A DNA stretch of 64,000 nt from Acetobacter orleanensis (GTDB lineage: Bacteria > Pseudomonadota > Alphaproteobacteria > Acetobacterales > Acetobacteraceae): positions 50,092-114,091 of the forward strand of contig NZ_LHZV01000060.1 of the NCBI RefSeq assembly GCF_001581005.1. Reading direction: 5' to 3'. The notes beneath the pieces are model-generated. The model was not told where the DNA came from, made no database searches, and was given only the letters and a program-made list of their open reading frames with translations. Position 1 is the stretch's first letter. Each line of letters opens with the position of its first letter. The translations under genes and the position numbers were made by a program. This document shows, one piece after another, positions 50,887 to 61,156 of this stretch.

Positions 50887-51139
50887 GCGCATGGCCTCGT
50901 GTAAAGACCGTAGACAGGTGCGAACTGTCAGCGGTAGGGAGTGAATGAAGCGGCTCTAACAACAGGCTGTGGTGTGTAACTTCGCCATACAATGCTGTAG
51001 TGACATGTTTTTTGGCGGTTTTCTGCGGTAAATTGCTCATAAAAAGAGAGTCCCTGTCTCTCCGCCAATACACAAAAAACGCTAAATAACTCCGTCTTTT
51101 ATGATGTAGCATCTCAATGCTCCCATCATATACCCCATT
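50887..51139. other. Gap around att copy 3
   Basis: This stretch carries the TTCTGCGGT word, att copy 3, and then sequence of unknown origin to the right of element 2. No gene is supported except the short tail of a disrupted frame listed separately. Confidence 0.4.
51051..51067 (+). repeat. Attachment site copy 3 (right end of element 2)
   Basis: TCCCTGTCTCTCCGCCA, third exact copy of the tRNA-Ser 3' end; right boundary of the tandem array. Confidence 0.88.
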
Positions 51140-51225
51140 TTATGATTTGTGGTCACCTGCGGGCTCGAGCGGCTTCAAAGCAGGTGGCAACGACTTATGT
51201 CGGTAGAATGTTGCGTACTCTGCTA

Positions 51226-52073
51226 GGGTCAGTCGACATTCATGATTCCCAAACAGCCTGATTGCTGAGTCATAGGTCTCCATGTTGATGTGCGGAGCTT
51301 ACGATAGGGGGCGAGCGATACGAATTGAGCAACACTCAATGGGAGCGGACTAGGGTTCTGTTGCCTGCGAAAGTGAATGATTCGGGGCGCACAGAATCGG
51401 ATAACTGCTTGTTTGTAAATGGATGTTTATGGGTATTGCTATCGGGTGCGCACTGGTGTGATCTGCCTGAACGTTATGGAAACTGGAAGACGCCCCATCG
51501 GCGTTTCAGTCGCTGGTGTCATGGCGGCGTGTGGGAGCGGGTATTTACCGCGCTGACCGCTGATCGCCGACAACGCCATCTAATAATCGACAGCACGATT
51601 GTCCGCGCCCATCAGCACACGGCGGCCGGAAAAGAGGGGACAAAATCTGGCGCTGGGGCGTTCCCGAGGTGGATTAACCACCACGATCCACATGCTTGCC
51701 GACGCTCTGGGTCGACCGTTACGCTTCATTATCACCGGCGGTCAGCTTAATGATACCACTCAGGCATCTGCATTGCTCGAAGGGCAGATTACAGGCGGGG
51801 TAATGGCGATAAGGCTTATGACAGCAATGGGTTCCGCGAACAGATCACTGACATGAACGTAAAGGCTGTCATTCCGTCAAAACGGAACAGCAAGGTGTTC
51901 ATCCAGCACGACCAGACTATTTACAAAGACCGAAACCGTATCGAAGGATGCTTCAATCGCCTCAAATATTTTCGTCGTTTCGCAACGCGCTACGATCGAA
52001 GAGCCATCCATTTCACAGGCTTTATTCATCTCGAAACAGCCGTGATCTGGAGCGCTTGAATGTCGGTTGGCCC
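51226..52073 (+). mobile_element. IS5-family (IS427-like) insertion sequence, 848 bp
   Basis: The ends are inverted repeats: GGGTCAGTCGACATTCA on the left, and on the right the reverse complement of TTGAATGTCGGTTGGCCC, with three mismatches in 17. A TA lies directly outside each end, fitting a TA target duplication. The transposase inside is frameshifted, so this copy is probably inactive by itself. Confidence 0.85.
51325..52059 (+). pseudogene. IS5-family transposase, degenerate
   Basis: Read in three frames. The first, 51325-51750, holds NTQWERTRVLLPAKVNDSG, HWCDLPERYGNWKTPHRRFS and IIDSTIVRAHQHTAAGKEG. The second, entered near 51650, has SRGGLTTTIHMLADALGRPL. The third resumes with DKAYDSNGFREQITDMNVKA and ends IHFTGFIHLETAVIWSA. 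The first shift matches the programmed -1 frameshift of this group; the second, near 51800, is an extra indel that breaks the protein before the DKAYDS motif. Confidence 0.82.
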
Positions 52074-52588
52074 TAGTTCAGATAAAAAACGTCTCCACAA
52101 AACCCAGAGCAATTCAACCGGTGCCAACTGTGCGATGTCGTCCTGAAGAATGAAGGGAATGCGACCTTTGCGATCATTATCCCGGATATGCATCTCCTCG
52201 CGCGCATAGCGGTCGACCAGTTCATGGACGGTCTGACGCTCCAGTGGTCGCATGTCTTCAAACTGTCCAAGTTTTAATTTGGCGGACGTCGTGTCTAGCC
52301 AACGACGGGCGAGTTTTTAGGCCGAAGAGAAGGTCTGATGGATACGCTCTCCACCTGCAATGCGCTTACGGGCACGATACTGGCCCTTGCCGCGATACTC
52401 CATGTCAGAGGGAAGAGCGCGGCCTGTCGCATGATCAATTTTAGCAGAAGTGATTCGATCTTTCATGATGAGCCTCATCTGGGCCCATTGGGACCATGTG
52501 CTTATCGTGTTTTTTGGCGATTGGCCCAAGGTGGGCCCAAAAGCAGTCAATCGTTTCGTGACCAAAACTCTAAGTCATTGGAAATAAT

Positions 52589-52635
52589 TGGCGTCCCGTA
52601 CGGGATTCGAACCCGTGTTGCCGCCGTGAAAGGGC
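52589..52635 (-). repeat. 3' half of tRNA-Glu(TTC), probable attachment-site remnant
   Basis: On the minus strand the sequence matches the anticodon-to-CCA half of tRNA-Glu: CCCTTTCACGG (anticodon TTC), the T-arm CGGGTTCGAATCCCG and the acceptor end ACGGGACGCCA. The 5' half is absent. It lies about 110 bases upstream of the integrase-like remnant, as expected for an att site. Confidence 0.75.
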
Positions 52636-52999
52636 AAAAATAGACCGCAGTCATCTGCGAGTTCCTTTCATAACTATATGATAAACATACATATATGTGT
52701 CACACAACATCATGCGTTGTCACCCTAAATCTTTCTTGTTGTGGTGCAAAAATGGTGCACGGATCCCTGTCAGCCGTATTCAGTGTTTCTTATAGAGGGC
52801 GTATGCATGACTAATTTTGGGGAGATCGCTTGACGTAATATTTGCGAAAGTTACGTAGTCCGACCGCAAGCGCACGAGACGTCTGGAATTTATAGGGCGG
52901 TCGCAAGTCTAAAAAGTTCTCTAATTGGGAAGATGGACGTATAGAAGTTCACATTTTAGATTTTTTATGATTTTTCAATAAAATCAGTGTCTTAGGGAT
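52636..52999. other. Gene-free AT-rich stretch
   Basis: About 360 bases without a supported gene. GGTGCA-AAAAT-GGTGCA is a short direct repeat near 52745-52760. Otherwise nothing identifiable. Confidence 0.4.
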
Positions 53000-53021
53000 T
53001 GCGAACTGCGGGACTCGAACC
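53000..53021 (+). repeat. 22-base direct repeat, left end of element 3
   Basis: Starts TGCGAACTGCGGGACTCG and continues AACC; an exact copy lies at 62858-62879. On the minus strand it is the T-arm and acceptor end of a tRNA (GGTTCGAGTCCCGC then AGTTCGCA), so it is a likely integrase core site. No full tRNA is present here. Confidence 0.7.
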
Positions 53022-53049
53022 CACTGAAGTAAATCGTACAATCCATAAC

Positions 53050-53069
53050 ATATTGTTTTAAAACAATAT
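53050..53069. repeat. Perfect 20-base palindrome
   Basis: ATATTGTTTTAAAACAATAT lies 29 bases inside the left 22-base repeat and 155 bases beyond the resolvase stop. It may be a binding site for the recombination machinery or a hairpin; no T-run follows. Confidence 0.6.
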
Positions 53070-53223
53070 TCTGAACACTTGTGTAAGAGTCTGTGTAAGA
53101 CTTTGTGTGAAATCGGTCAAGTCTCTAAGGGAGGCGAATGCTGTGACACAAAAGCTGACTTTTGGGTGTGGATGATGCCAGAAGATTTGTTTTTCTGTTT
53201 GTAAACAACGGAGGAAACAGTTT

Positions 53224-53817
53224 CTACATGACAATCTCATTCGTAGGTATGTCTGCATCAACATTAATGGGCAAATCATAACAGTTGAGAATTCGGTAGA
53301 TATGAGTTTTTGATATCCCTGTTTGTCTCATAATTTCCGCGATACCCAAGCCGTTGGTTTTGAGCTGTTTGACATGCTCATGGTCATAAGATTGCTTTCT
53401 ACCTTTGTAGACACCTTCCGCTTTGGCTTTGGCGATACCTTCAAGCTGGCGTTCCTTTCTCAGTTCAGTCTCAAATTGAGCAAAGACACCGAGCAGATTC
53501 AGGAACATTTTCCCTACAGCGTTGGATGTATCTATGGGTTGCTGAGTGCAAATCAATGATACCTTTTTATCTTCCAAGTATCTGACAATATCCTGCAAAT
53601 CACTGATTGATCTCGCTAACCTGTCGATACGAGTAACCACCAACGAATCACCGGCCCTTAAAAACTGAAGCAAGGTATCCAGTTCTTGCCTTCCTTCCCG
53701 ACTGGTTCCAGAGACCTTCTCACCCCTGATAATTTCACATCCTGCCTTTTGGAGTGCTGTTTCCTGTATGGTCAGGTCTTGGTCTGATGTGCTTACTCGT
53801 GCGTATCCGTATTTCAT
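53224..53817 (-). CDS. Small serine recombinase (resolvase/invertase family), element 3
   Basis: A 197-residue recombinase with Ser9 in GYARVSTSDQD, LLQFLRAGDSLVVTRIDRLA, DTSNAVGKMFLNLLGVFAQFE, LRKERQLEGIAKAKAEGVYKG, and a C-terminal helix-turn-helix (GLGIAEIMRQTGISKTHIYR). A 16-residue tail follows the usual end. It is the last gene before the left 22-base repeat, the same end position as in elements 1 and 2. The palindrome GTCCCTTTAGGGAC lies about 100 bases upstream. Confidence 0.93.
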   Translation of the reverse strand: MKYGYARVSTSDQDLTIQETALQKAGCEIIRGEKVSGTSREGRQELDTLLQFLRAGDSLVVTRIDRLARSISDLQDIVRYLEDKKVSLICTQQPIDTSNAVGKMFLNLLGVFAQFETELRKERQLEGIAKAKAEGVYKGRKQSYDHEHVKQLKTNGLGIAEIMRQTGISKTHIYRILNCYDLPINVDADIPTNEIVM

Positions 53818-53915
53818 ACCTTTCGTTCCTTATGGGTTATAGGGATGGCGGGACTAACCGCTCCCTAATTCCATTATAGACCCAAAAGGCACATAATACC
53901 GGGGTAGGTGGCTAT

Positions 53916-53929
53916 GTCCCTTTAGGGAC
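53916..53929. promoter_or_regulatory. Palindrome upstream of serine recombinase 3
   Basis: GTCCCTTTAGGGAC is a perfect 14-base palindrome between the ApeA-like gene end and the recombinase start. Possible operator; no function can be proved from sequence. Confidence 0.4.
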
Positions 53930-53986
53930 TACTTAAAAAGAACGCATAAAGAATTTCGGATTCACATATTCGGAATCAGGGAAGAT

Positions 53987-55378
53987 CTATTTTTTTAATA
54001 CGCCATATTGTTCTAACAGGGAACGTCCTTCATATAGTGCAGGACTTTTAAGAAAAATATTTTTAATGAATTCTTTTTTGATTCCAACTATCCGCAGAAC
54101 TGAACATACATATATTGGAGTTAATGATAAACTCAACAATTGAATTCTCTGGACACTATACGGGTCATCCGTGCTTCGTGGACCACCGTAATGCATAATA
54201 GTATTTCTGGATTCAATGACATCATCAAGAAAATCGTTCAATTTTTTTTCATTGTAATCGCCATATATCTCGTGAAATAAATCTAAAAGGCGTTTTTTTA
54301 GATTTGGCTTCATGTTGTACTTTATGGAGTCAATTATTTTCTGTCTGTCTCTGCTGTTTAAAGAGGTTGCTTTCCTCAACTCATCCTTGATGTGGGAAAG
54401 CTTCTCTTCATCAATGTCAGGATTTTTTCCATAGCGATGAGTGTGTAACGCCTCAAGCCCACACACAATGTTACTGAATTGCTGTTCAACGAAAATTCCC
54501 CTTATTAAAGAGGAAGGATATAAATAAAATCCACTTAAATATGTGTCGTATAAATTGATATAGGACTGAAAAAGCTCTCCAAATTCCGATTCTATATCTT
54601 TAAAAAAGGTTACAAATTTCACAAAACCCTTTTTAGGTGCTTTTATTTTTGGTTGATCTATATTTAATTTTATGCAGGAATTGTTGCCAGTTTTTATTTC
54701 TGGATTTGATATACAAACATCACTGGATACAAATGTTAAAAAGAACCGGAATATTCTTCGTGAGAGCTCTATACAGTAATTAATGCCCTTTTTTTCAGAA
54801 AAATCAAGCGTCAGATAATACTGCTCCTCAATCAAAATTGAGCTCGAAGGTATGGGATTTGGACAACTCCAATGTCTTTTCAAATATAAATTACCGAGAC
54901 TGATATCCCATTTTTTTAATGGCATGGGTTCAAAGGTAACTTCTGGAATGCTTTCTTTCTCGTTTCTTATATATTTTACTTGTCCGGAAAATAGATAAAG
55001 CCATTTCTCAAAATTTTTGAGAGGCCACGAGATGGAGGATATGACGTTACCTTCTATATCAAATGGTTTTTTTGATATGGCATAAGAAAAAGCTTTATAT
55101 GTTTCTGTTGAATTTTCTGTGCAAGAAAAGTCGAAATTCTGATTCCAATGGAAAGGATTTATCAGGCATATGTGCTCGTATTGAGGATGACTTTCTCCAT
55201 ATATATTTTGTAGATTACTCTTCTTGAGTTTGAATCTATCAAAAGGATGTTGCTCTCCTTCTAATGGCAACAATCCATACAATGACAACAAAGCCCCTTT
55301 TCTCTTGGTAAAGGAGAATGTTCCGGAAATTTTGGTTGAATCGTCATTTAGCCACCAGAATTTTCCGGTCCGTTCCAT
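53987..55378 (-). CDS. ApeA-like HEPN ribonuclease (abortive-infection type defence protein)
   Basis: A 463-residue protein. The N-terminal region (GKFWWLNDDSTKISGTFSFT, then LSLYGLLPLEGEQ) matches the beta-rich N-terminal domain of ApeA-type antiphage proteins. The C-terminal helical domain has the HEPN ribonuclease motif RNxxxH as RNTIMH at residues 391-396, preceded by KLNDFLDDVIES. HEPN proteins of this kind cut RNA on phage sensing. The gene is A+T-rich and Lys/Ile-rich compared with the core genome. It starts 12 bases after the restriction-modification gene stop (AAGGA upstream), so it is very likely in the same transcript. Confidence 0.82.
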   Translation of the reverse strand: MERTGKFWWLNDDSTKISGTFSFTKRKGALLSLYGLLPLEGEQHPFDRFKLKKSNLQNIYGESHPQYEHICLINPFHWNQNFDFSCTENSTETYKAFSYAISKKPFDIEGNVISSISWPLKNFEKWLYLFSGQVKYIRNEKESIPEVTFEPMPLKKWDISLGNLYLKRHWSCPNPIPSSSILIEEQYYLTLDFSEKKGINYCIELSRRIFRFFLTFVSSDVCISNPEIKTGNNSCIKLNIDQPKIKAPKKGFVKFVTFFKDIESEFGELFQSYINLYDTYLSGFYLYPSSLIRGIFVEQQFSNIVCGLEALHTHRYGKNPDIDEEKLSHIKDELRKATSLNSRDRQKIIDSIKYNMKPNLKKRLLDLFHEIYGDYNEKKLNDFLDDVIESRNTIMHYGGPRSTDDPYSVQRIQLLSLSLTPIYVCSVLRIVGIKKEFIKNIFLKSPALYEGRSLLEQYGVLKK

Positions 55379-57570
55379 AATGCTATTCCTTTAGCTTTCT
55401 AGAATATCCAGCGCAGGCAACCCGTTCACGATCTTCATGGTCTCCAGACTGATAGTAATCACACGCAGGAACAGTTCCAGCGGATAGCGTGGGTTATCCA
55501 TGGTCTCGATAGCCCAGTCATTGGCATCGTTGACGATACCGCTAGCCTTGTCGGTCTTCACGCACTGACGTTCGACAACCCAGTCCAGAGCAGACTTGCC
55601 ATTCACCACATAGTCATAGGCTTCCAGAGGAATGCCTGTGACGGTGATGCGGTCATTATAATGTAGGATGCTTTTGTCTTTACTCTTACCGTATTTCATC
55701 TTTTTAACCCGGAAGACTTCCGGTGTCAGCGGTCCCTTGCCATAATCGACCTTGACGCCTTCATAGATAGGCTGGCTGTCGAAATTGACATGCATCTCAC
55801 CTAGTCTGCGACCAGCATCAGAGAATGCCTTGAAAGCCTCGTATGTCTTCATACGGGGGATGCGGGGCAGTTCTTTCCTAAGGGTGTCGGCATAGCGTTC
55901 CCGATATTCCGGGGAGTGCAGAAGCCCATAGACATAATAGAACAGGTCTTGCTTGCTGATGGTCTGCCCCGGATAGGCATCCTGGAAATGCTTCAGCCCT
56001 TCGTCTGTGATGGCATCCTGCTTGGTTGGTCCTGATTGTGATGAACCTGTTAGCAAGTCGGGATGGTCTGAGGTGGTAGTGTTTTCGTGATATACGAAAA
56101 GAGGGAAACACTGGGAGCCATCAATATCGGCCATATGTAGGCTGGGAATATGATTGGTCATTGTGCATGTGAATGCTGACCTCCCTCCCGTTCCTGAAGT
56201 GACGATGGCCAGATTATCTGCCTTAGCATCAGGAAACAGCCGAGGCATCTGATAAATCATATCGTTCATCTGCCGGTCAAAATACATCCATTGGTGGAAA
56301 AATGGTCGGTAAACGGATTGCACGACATGTTCAGGTTGAAAGGATGACGGTTTATCTCGGGCAAAATCCTGAAGTAATGAACGGTTCCAGCTTATCTTAC
56401 ACGAGTCATTATCGACAAAGTTGCCAGATTTTTCAGATCGTTCTTTCGAAGATGCATCAGGGTATTCACTCCGAAAGCGCTGTCTTTCCGAATTATATAC
56501 GTCAATCATGGAGAGCATGTTTTCGGTTAATACCTGATGGGATGAGTTGTAGCACCATGCATCACGAGCCGTTGCAACCCCACGGGAAAACAGGTCGAAC
56601 AGAACTAGCCCGGCATCCTTCTCTTTACTTCCAATAGCGATGAACTTCCCGAAGCTGTCATCTCTCTGCCTGAGCCAGTCTCCATGTTCGTCGGGCGTGA
56701 TAGTCTGCCATAGACCGGCATCAGTGAGCCCATTGAGGCTGGCCAGTTCCTGAATGCGTTTCAGCTTCTGCTCACAGGTCAGATAATCTCCGATATCATG
56801 AAACAGGATACGTCCCTGTTCTTTGGCATCTGGGTTTTTGACCATGATGGAAATGGCAGGAGCGACCATGATGTCGAAAATATTCCCACCTTCCCGTTTG
56901 GCTAAATCCCCTGATTTTCCTCGGACACCACCCCGCAGATGGACCACATGAATGGACGAAAACTCTTCTGTCAGACACTGACGCAGACCATTGGCTGTAT
57001 TGGCGTCCAGAAAGCCCGCATTGGTTACAAACCCGATGACACCACAGTTACCAATGCGGTCGGAAGCCCAACGGATAGCCCGTATGTAGCTGTCATACAG
57101 GGCACGTTTGTTGATGGCTGATGAGCGTTCCGCATAGGTCCGGGCAATACGACTATCCAGAGCGGGATAGGACACGTTCTGATTGTTGTCGTTCCCGCTT
57201 GTCTGCCCCACAGAATAAGGCGGGTTTCCCATAATAACGCGGATATCAAGCTTTCTCTGTTTTCTGATCCGTTTGTTATTGTCTTCGAGTGTGGACCCGA
57301 TCAGATCATGTGTTTCATTGAGACGGAAAGTGTCTGTCAGGCAGATACCTTCAAACGGCTCATATACGTCGTCCATCAATCCAGAGAATGTGGCTTCAAT
57401 ATTAATGGAGGCAATGTAGTAAGCCAACAGGACAATTTCGTTGGCGTGCAGTTCCTGCTGGTATTTGTGCAGAAGTTGTTCCTTCGTAATTAGACCACTT
57501 TGCAATAACCGGGTAATGAAGGTTCCCGTCCCGGTGAAGGGGTCCATGATATGAACGCCCTGGCTTCCTA

Positions 57571-58432
57571 GAGCGTGTCGTCAGTTAAACGGGGGGGGAT
57601 TATGAAGCTTGTACTCCCGTTTGATCTGTGATGTTTTCTTCCTGTTTCTGGAACGGGGAGAGTGTGAATGCGACGGTATGGTCTGAGCGATGGTCAGTGG
57701 GAGCGGATAAAAGATCTTCTCCCGGGTCGCGAAGGTCATGTCGGTGGGACGGCTGCGGATAACCGTCTGTTTATCGAAGCCGTGCTGTATCGTTACCGTG
57801 CAGGCATTCCCTGGCGTGATCTGCCCGCCCGGTTCGGGGACTGGAAGAACGTGCACCGGCGGCTGCGTCGCTGGTGCGAAGGCGGCGTGATCGAGCGGAT
57901 TTTCCGGCATCTGGCTGCTGACCATGACAACGAATACATGATGATCGACAGCACCATTGTCCGTGCTCACCAGCATAGCGCGGGCGCCCGTAAAAAAGGG
58001 GTATGGATCAGGCCACCGGGCGGTCCCGTGGCGGACTGACCACGAAAATCCATGCCATTGTCGATGCCGCGGGAAAGGCTGCAGCTCTTTCCCTGACGCC
58101 CGGACAAAGGGCCGACATCACAGAAGCAGAGCCGTTGCTCGATGAAGTCGATCCCGAGGTCTTCATCGCCGACAAGGCTTATGATGCCGATCCCCTCATC
58201 GAAAAGCTTGAAGAGCGGGGGATCACACCGGTTATTCCGTCAAAGAAAAACCGACGCAATCCACGGAAAATCCTCTTTTCGCTTTATAAAAAACGAAACA
58301 TCATCGAACGCTTCTTCGCCAGACTTAAACAGTTCAGAGGTATTGCAACACGATATGACAAGCTGAAGTCAACTTTCCTCGCAGCCGTGCAATTCGTCTC
58401 CGCCATCATTGGAATTAACTGACGACACACCC
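57571..58432 (+). mobile_element. IS5-family (IS427-like) insertion sequence, 862 bp, complete
   Basis: Terminal inverted repeats: GAGCGTGTCGTCAGTTAA on the left and the reverse complement GGGTGTGTCGTCAGTTAA on the right, two mismatches in 18. A duplicated TA flanks the element. It is inserted in the restriction-modification gene in the opposite orientation. Both transposase frames are intact, so it may be active and recent. Confidence 0.92.
57668..58422 (+). CDS. IS5-family transposase, two frames joined by -1 frameshift
   Basis: OrfA (57668-58039) has the N-terminal domain: MRRYGLSDGQWERIKDLLPG, GIPWRDLPARFGDWKNVHRR and the first catalytic Asp in MMIDSTIVRAHQHS. OrfB (58003-58422) has RSRGGLTTKIHAIVDAAG, the second Asp in FIADKAYDADPLIEKL, and the Glu/Arg region RNIIERFFARLKQFRGIATR. 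The frames overlap at an A-run (GTAAAAAAGGGG), where a -1 ribosomal frameshift would make the full DDE transposase. Confidence 0.92.
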
Positions 58433-61156
58433 TAGCGTCTGACCAAACTCACTTTCCAGCACGTCATTGATAGACCAGATAATGAAATCCACCACCTCGA
58501 TGGGAGTGTAAACGATACCAAGACGGTCTTTCAGGCGAGGGAAGGCGGTCTGGAAAAACCCGTCATACAGTTCCTTGATGACCTTCTGACGACCATAGGC
58601 TGTATCAATGCCGGAAGCACGTTCTCGCACATTGGCATAGAATGCTTCCAGCGTGTCTGCTTCCTTGTGCAGGTTGTATCTGTCCAGAGCATCCAGCACG
58701 GACTGCATGGCTTTCGACATGGGATTGTCGGAGACAAAGCTGTGGCCTGAGAACAGGGCTTCGAACACCGGACGGGTAATCAGGTGCTGGGCCAGCATCT
58801 CGATGATTTCCTCGTCGGTGATGCTATCGTTCAGTTCTGAACGCAGGTCTGTTGCAAAATGGTCAAAGGCTTTACGGGCATCGACATTCTCCGGGTTCTC
58901 AAGAATGGTGGTGATACGGATAATGTGAGTCTGGGCGATTTTTGCAATATCACCGGCCCAGTCTTCCCAATGGTGGCGATTGCCAACTTTCTTGACAATT
59001 TTTGCGTAGATGGCGCGTTCGATTTCCCCGACTTCGAACTCCATTTTGAACTGTTCTTCACTGGGACGAGAGGCTTTCTTTCCAATATCGTAGGAAGAAT
59101 GAGCCTTCTGGGCTGTGCCTGTGGTCAGGGCTTTTGTTTTCGCGGTGATGGTCTTTGTGACCGCGACAACTTCCATACGGGATGTGTCGGGCTTTGCCTG
59201 AAGATCCATCTTGTTGACCATGCTGTCAAAGCGGTCATCGTGGGACCGTAAAGCCTGAAGCACTTGCCAGACCACTTTATAAGCCTGATTATTGTCCAAA
59301 GACTGTTCGGGAGGTGTTCCTGCTGGGATGACAACGGGCAGAACCACATAACCACGCTTCTTGCCTGGTGCATTCCGCATCACGCGACCGACGGACTGCA
59401 CCACATCAACCTGAGAATTACGGGGTGTCAGGAACAGGACGGCATCCAGAGCCGGAACATCCACACCTTCAGACAAACAACGGACATTGGACAGCACTCG
59501 GCAGGTTTTATCCGGCGTTTCCTCTTTCAGCCATGAGAGTTTGCCTTCCTTTTCGCTGGCATTCATCCCGCCATCGACATGTTCTGCTTCGCAGGTCAGG
59601 CGTGCTTCTGGCTCGATACCGTCCTGTTTCTGATATTCTTCCACTACCTTCTGGAACATGTCGGCAATCTGGATGGAACTGACTTTGTGAGCGCGTCCCT
59701 TGTAGTCAGGAGAGATAACCTGACAGAACGCCACAGCCCGTTTCATGGGGTCGGGGTCTTCCACGCCATCCTGTGACAGACCGATCTTGGCCAGAGCTTT
59801 CCAGCATCCGACAATCTTGGAAGCATCATCGACCTTCAGGCCATTGTCTGGATCATCCAAAAGCTTCTGAAGTCTTGCACTGACGGTTCCCTCATCCACA
59901 GCCAGCACAATGACCTTGTAATCCACCAGCAGTTTGCGTCTGACCGCTTCGGAGAAGGTGATGACATGGAACTCTGGGCCGAAAATCTCGGCATTGTTCA
60001 TGCCATAGACGATGGCACCTTCCTTTTCCGCCTTCTCCTGAGCCACATCGCCATAAATGCGGGGGGTGGCGGTCATGTAGAGACGACGCTGGCCGTACAG
60101 ATAATCCTGATTGTGGACCTTCACAAAGGCGCTGTCGTTCTCTTCTCCACCAAAGGTCACGCCGGTTGTCCGGTGAGCCTCATCACAGACAATCAGATCG
60201 AATTCAGGGAAGTCATAGTCTTTCTGGGCCTGACTGATGACATCAATGGAATGATAGGTGGAGAACACCACCGTCATATGGGTGGCGTCATGCCGTTTCT
60301 GATATTCAGTCGCCAGTCGCTCAGGATTTGTAGTCGCAGGGTAGCGAAGTTCGTGAACCTTGACCTTGATTTCGTCGTCGTTGGATGCCTTTTTCTTTCC
60401 CACATCACTGTCTGAGCAGACAGCGAAGCTATGCAGGGGAACCAGACTTTCCTGGGTCCATTCCGTCAGGGACTGGGAAAGCAGGGACAGGCTGGGAACC
60501 AGAAACAGGACGCGACCACCAGGGCCAACCAGTTGTTCTGCCAGTTTCAGGCTGGTGAAGGTCTTGCCTGTGCCGCAAGCCATGATGAGTCGGCCACGGT
60601 TATGAGTCTCGAAACCTGCCAGCACGTTCCCGATAGCCGTTTTCTGATGCTCGCGGGGTCTCTTTTTCTCCCGTAGGACAGGCTTCTGTTTCGGTTGATA
60701 CTGCGACCAGTCAATGACGCTGGTTTCAAGGTCTAGCAGGTCAATCTTGCTAACTGGCGGGTGCTGGTTGGCCAGTGTGTCTTCGGCGTTGCTGTTCCAG
60801 TGGTTCGTGGTCGCCACAATGACGCGATGGGAGAACCAGCTTTTGCCGGACGCAGAGAAGAAGGTGTCGATATCCTTCTTTGTGATCTTGTGGTCCGGTG
60901 CGTAGAACTTGCATTGGATGGCATGAAGATTGCCTGTTCCCCGTTCTCTAGCCACAAGGTCGATGCCTGTATCCTTGACGGGATGCCCTTCTTCCTTTGC
61001 CCATTCCTTGTAGGGCCAGACCTTGTCATAAAGATCGACATAGCTGGGTTCTGTCCGCAGGTAGCAGACGACCAGTTCCTCAAAATATGTCCCTTTTTCG
61101 CTCTCGGTAACGGCCATATGGCGCAGGGTATCAAGGAGGGTAGAAAGAGCAGACAT

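Larger units (their letters stand above)
46978..51067 (+). mobile_element. Tandem integrative element 2 (about 4.1 kb)
   Basis: Bounded by att copies 2 and 3. Contents mirror element 1: tyrosine integrase (plus), conserved hairpin, a minus-strand cargo gene (no recognised family), about 1 kb without clear genes but with inverted repeats, and a small serine recombinase (plus). The integrase C-terminal domain is nearly identical to that of element 1, the cargo is not. Confidence 0.82.
51140..52476 (-). pseudogene. Integrase-like remnant, frameshifted and split by an IS
   Basis: On the minus strand from 52476 the frame reads MKDRITSAKIDHATGRALPS, then YRARKRIAGGERIHQTFSS, and stops near 52318. 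The next frame continues with LARRWLDTTSAKLKLGQFED and ERQTVHELVDRYAREEM, so one indel separates them. This looks like the N-terminal part of a phage-type integrase and lies beside a tRNA-Glu 3' half. An IS5-family element interrupts it (51226-52073); removing it joins LWRRFLSEL in frame to AEYATFYRHKSLPPALKPLE and a stop at 51140-51142. The catalytic domain is missing. The family call is tentative. Confidence 0.5.
55391..61156 (-). pseudogene. Type ISP-like restriction-modification enzyme split by an IS
   Basis: The two fragments form one reading frame of 1,633 codons when the IS (57571-58432) and one TA are removed; the junction then reads FGQTLGSQGVHIMDPFTGTG. Domains in order: an Mrr-like nuclease (GIDLVA at 64-69, QCKFYAP at 81-87), an SF2 helicase (Walker A ACGTGKT at 193-199, VCDEAHRTTG, YMTATPRIYG, QSVGRVMRNAPGK) and a gamma-type adenine methyltransferase (DPFTGTGTFI, then GNPPYSVG). 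The C-terminal part with YYVYGLLHSPEYRERY should hold target recognition. This order matches the single-chain type ISP enzymes such as LlaBIII. As it stands the nuclease-helicase and methyltransferase are separated, so restriction-modification should be lost. Confidence 0.88.

Noticed and set aside
53001..53075. Complete tRNA at the left end of element 3
   Set aside because: Only the T-arm and acceptor end are recognisable; upstream bases contain an unrelated palindrome and no anticodon arm.
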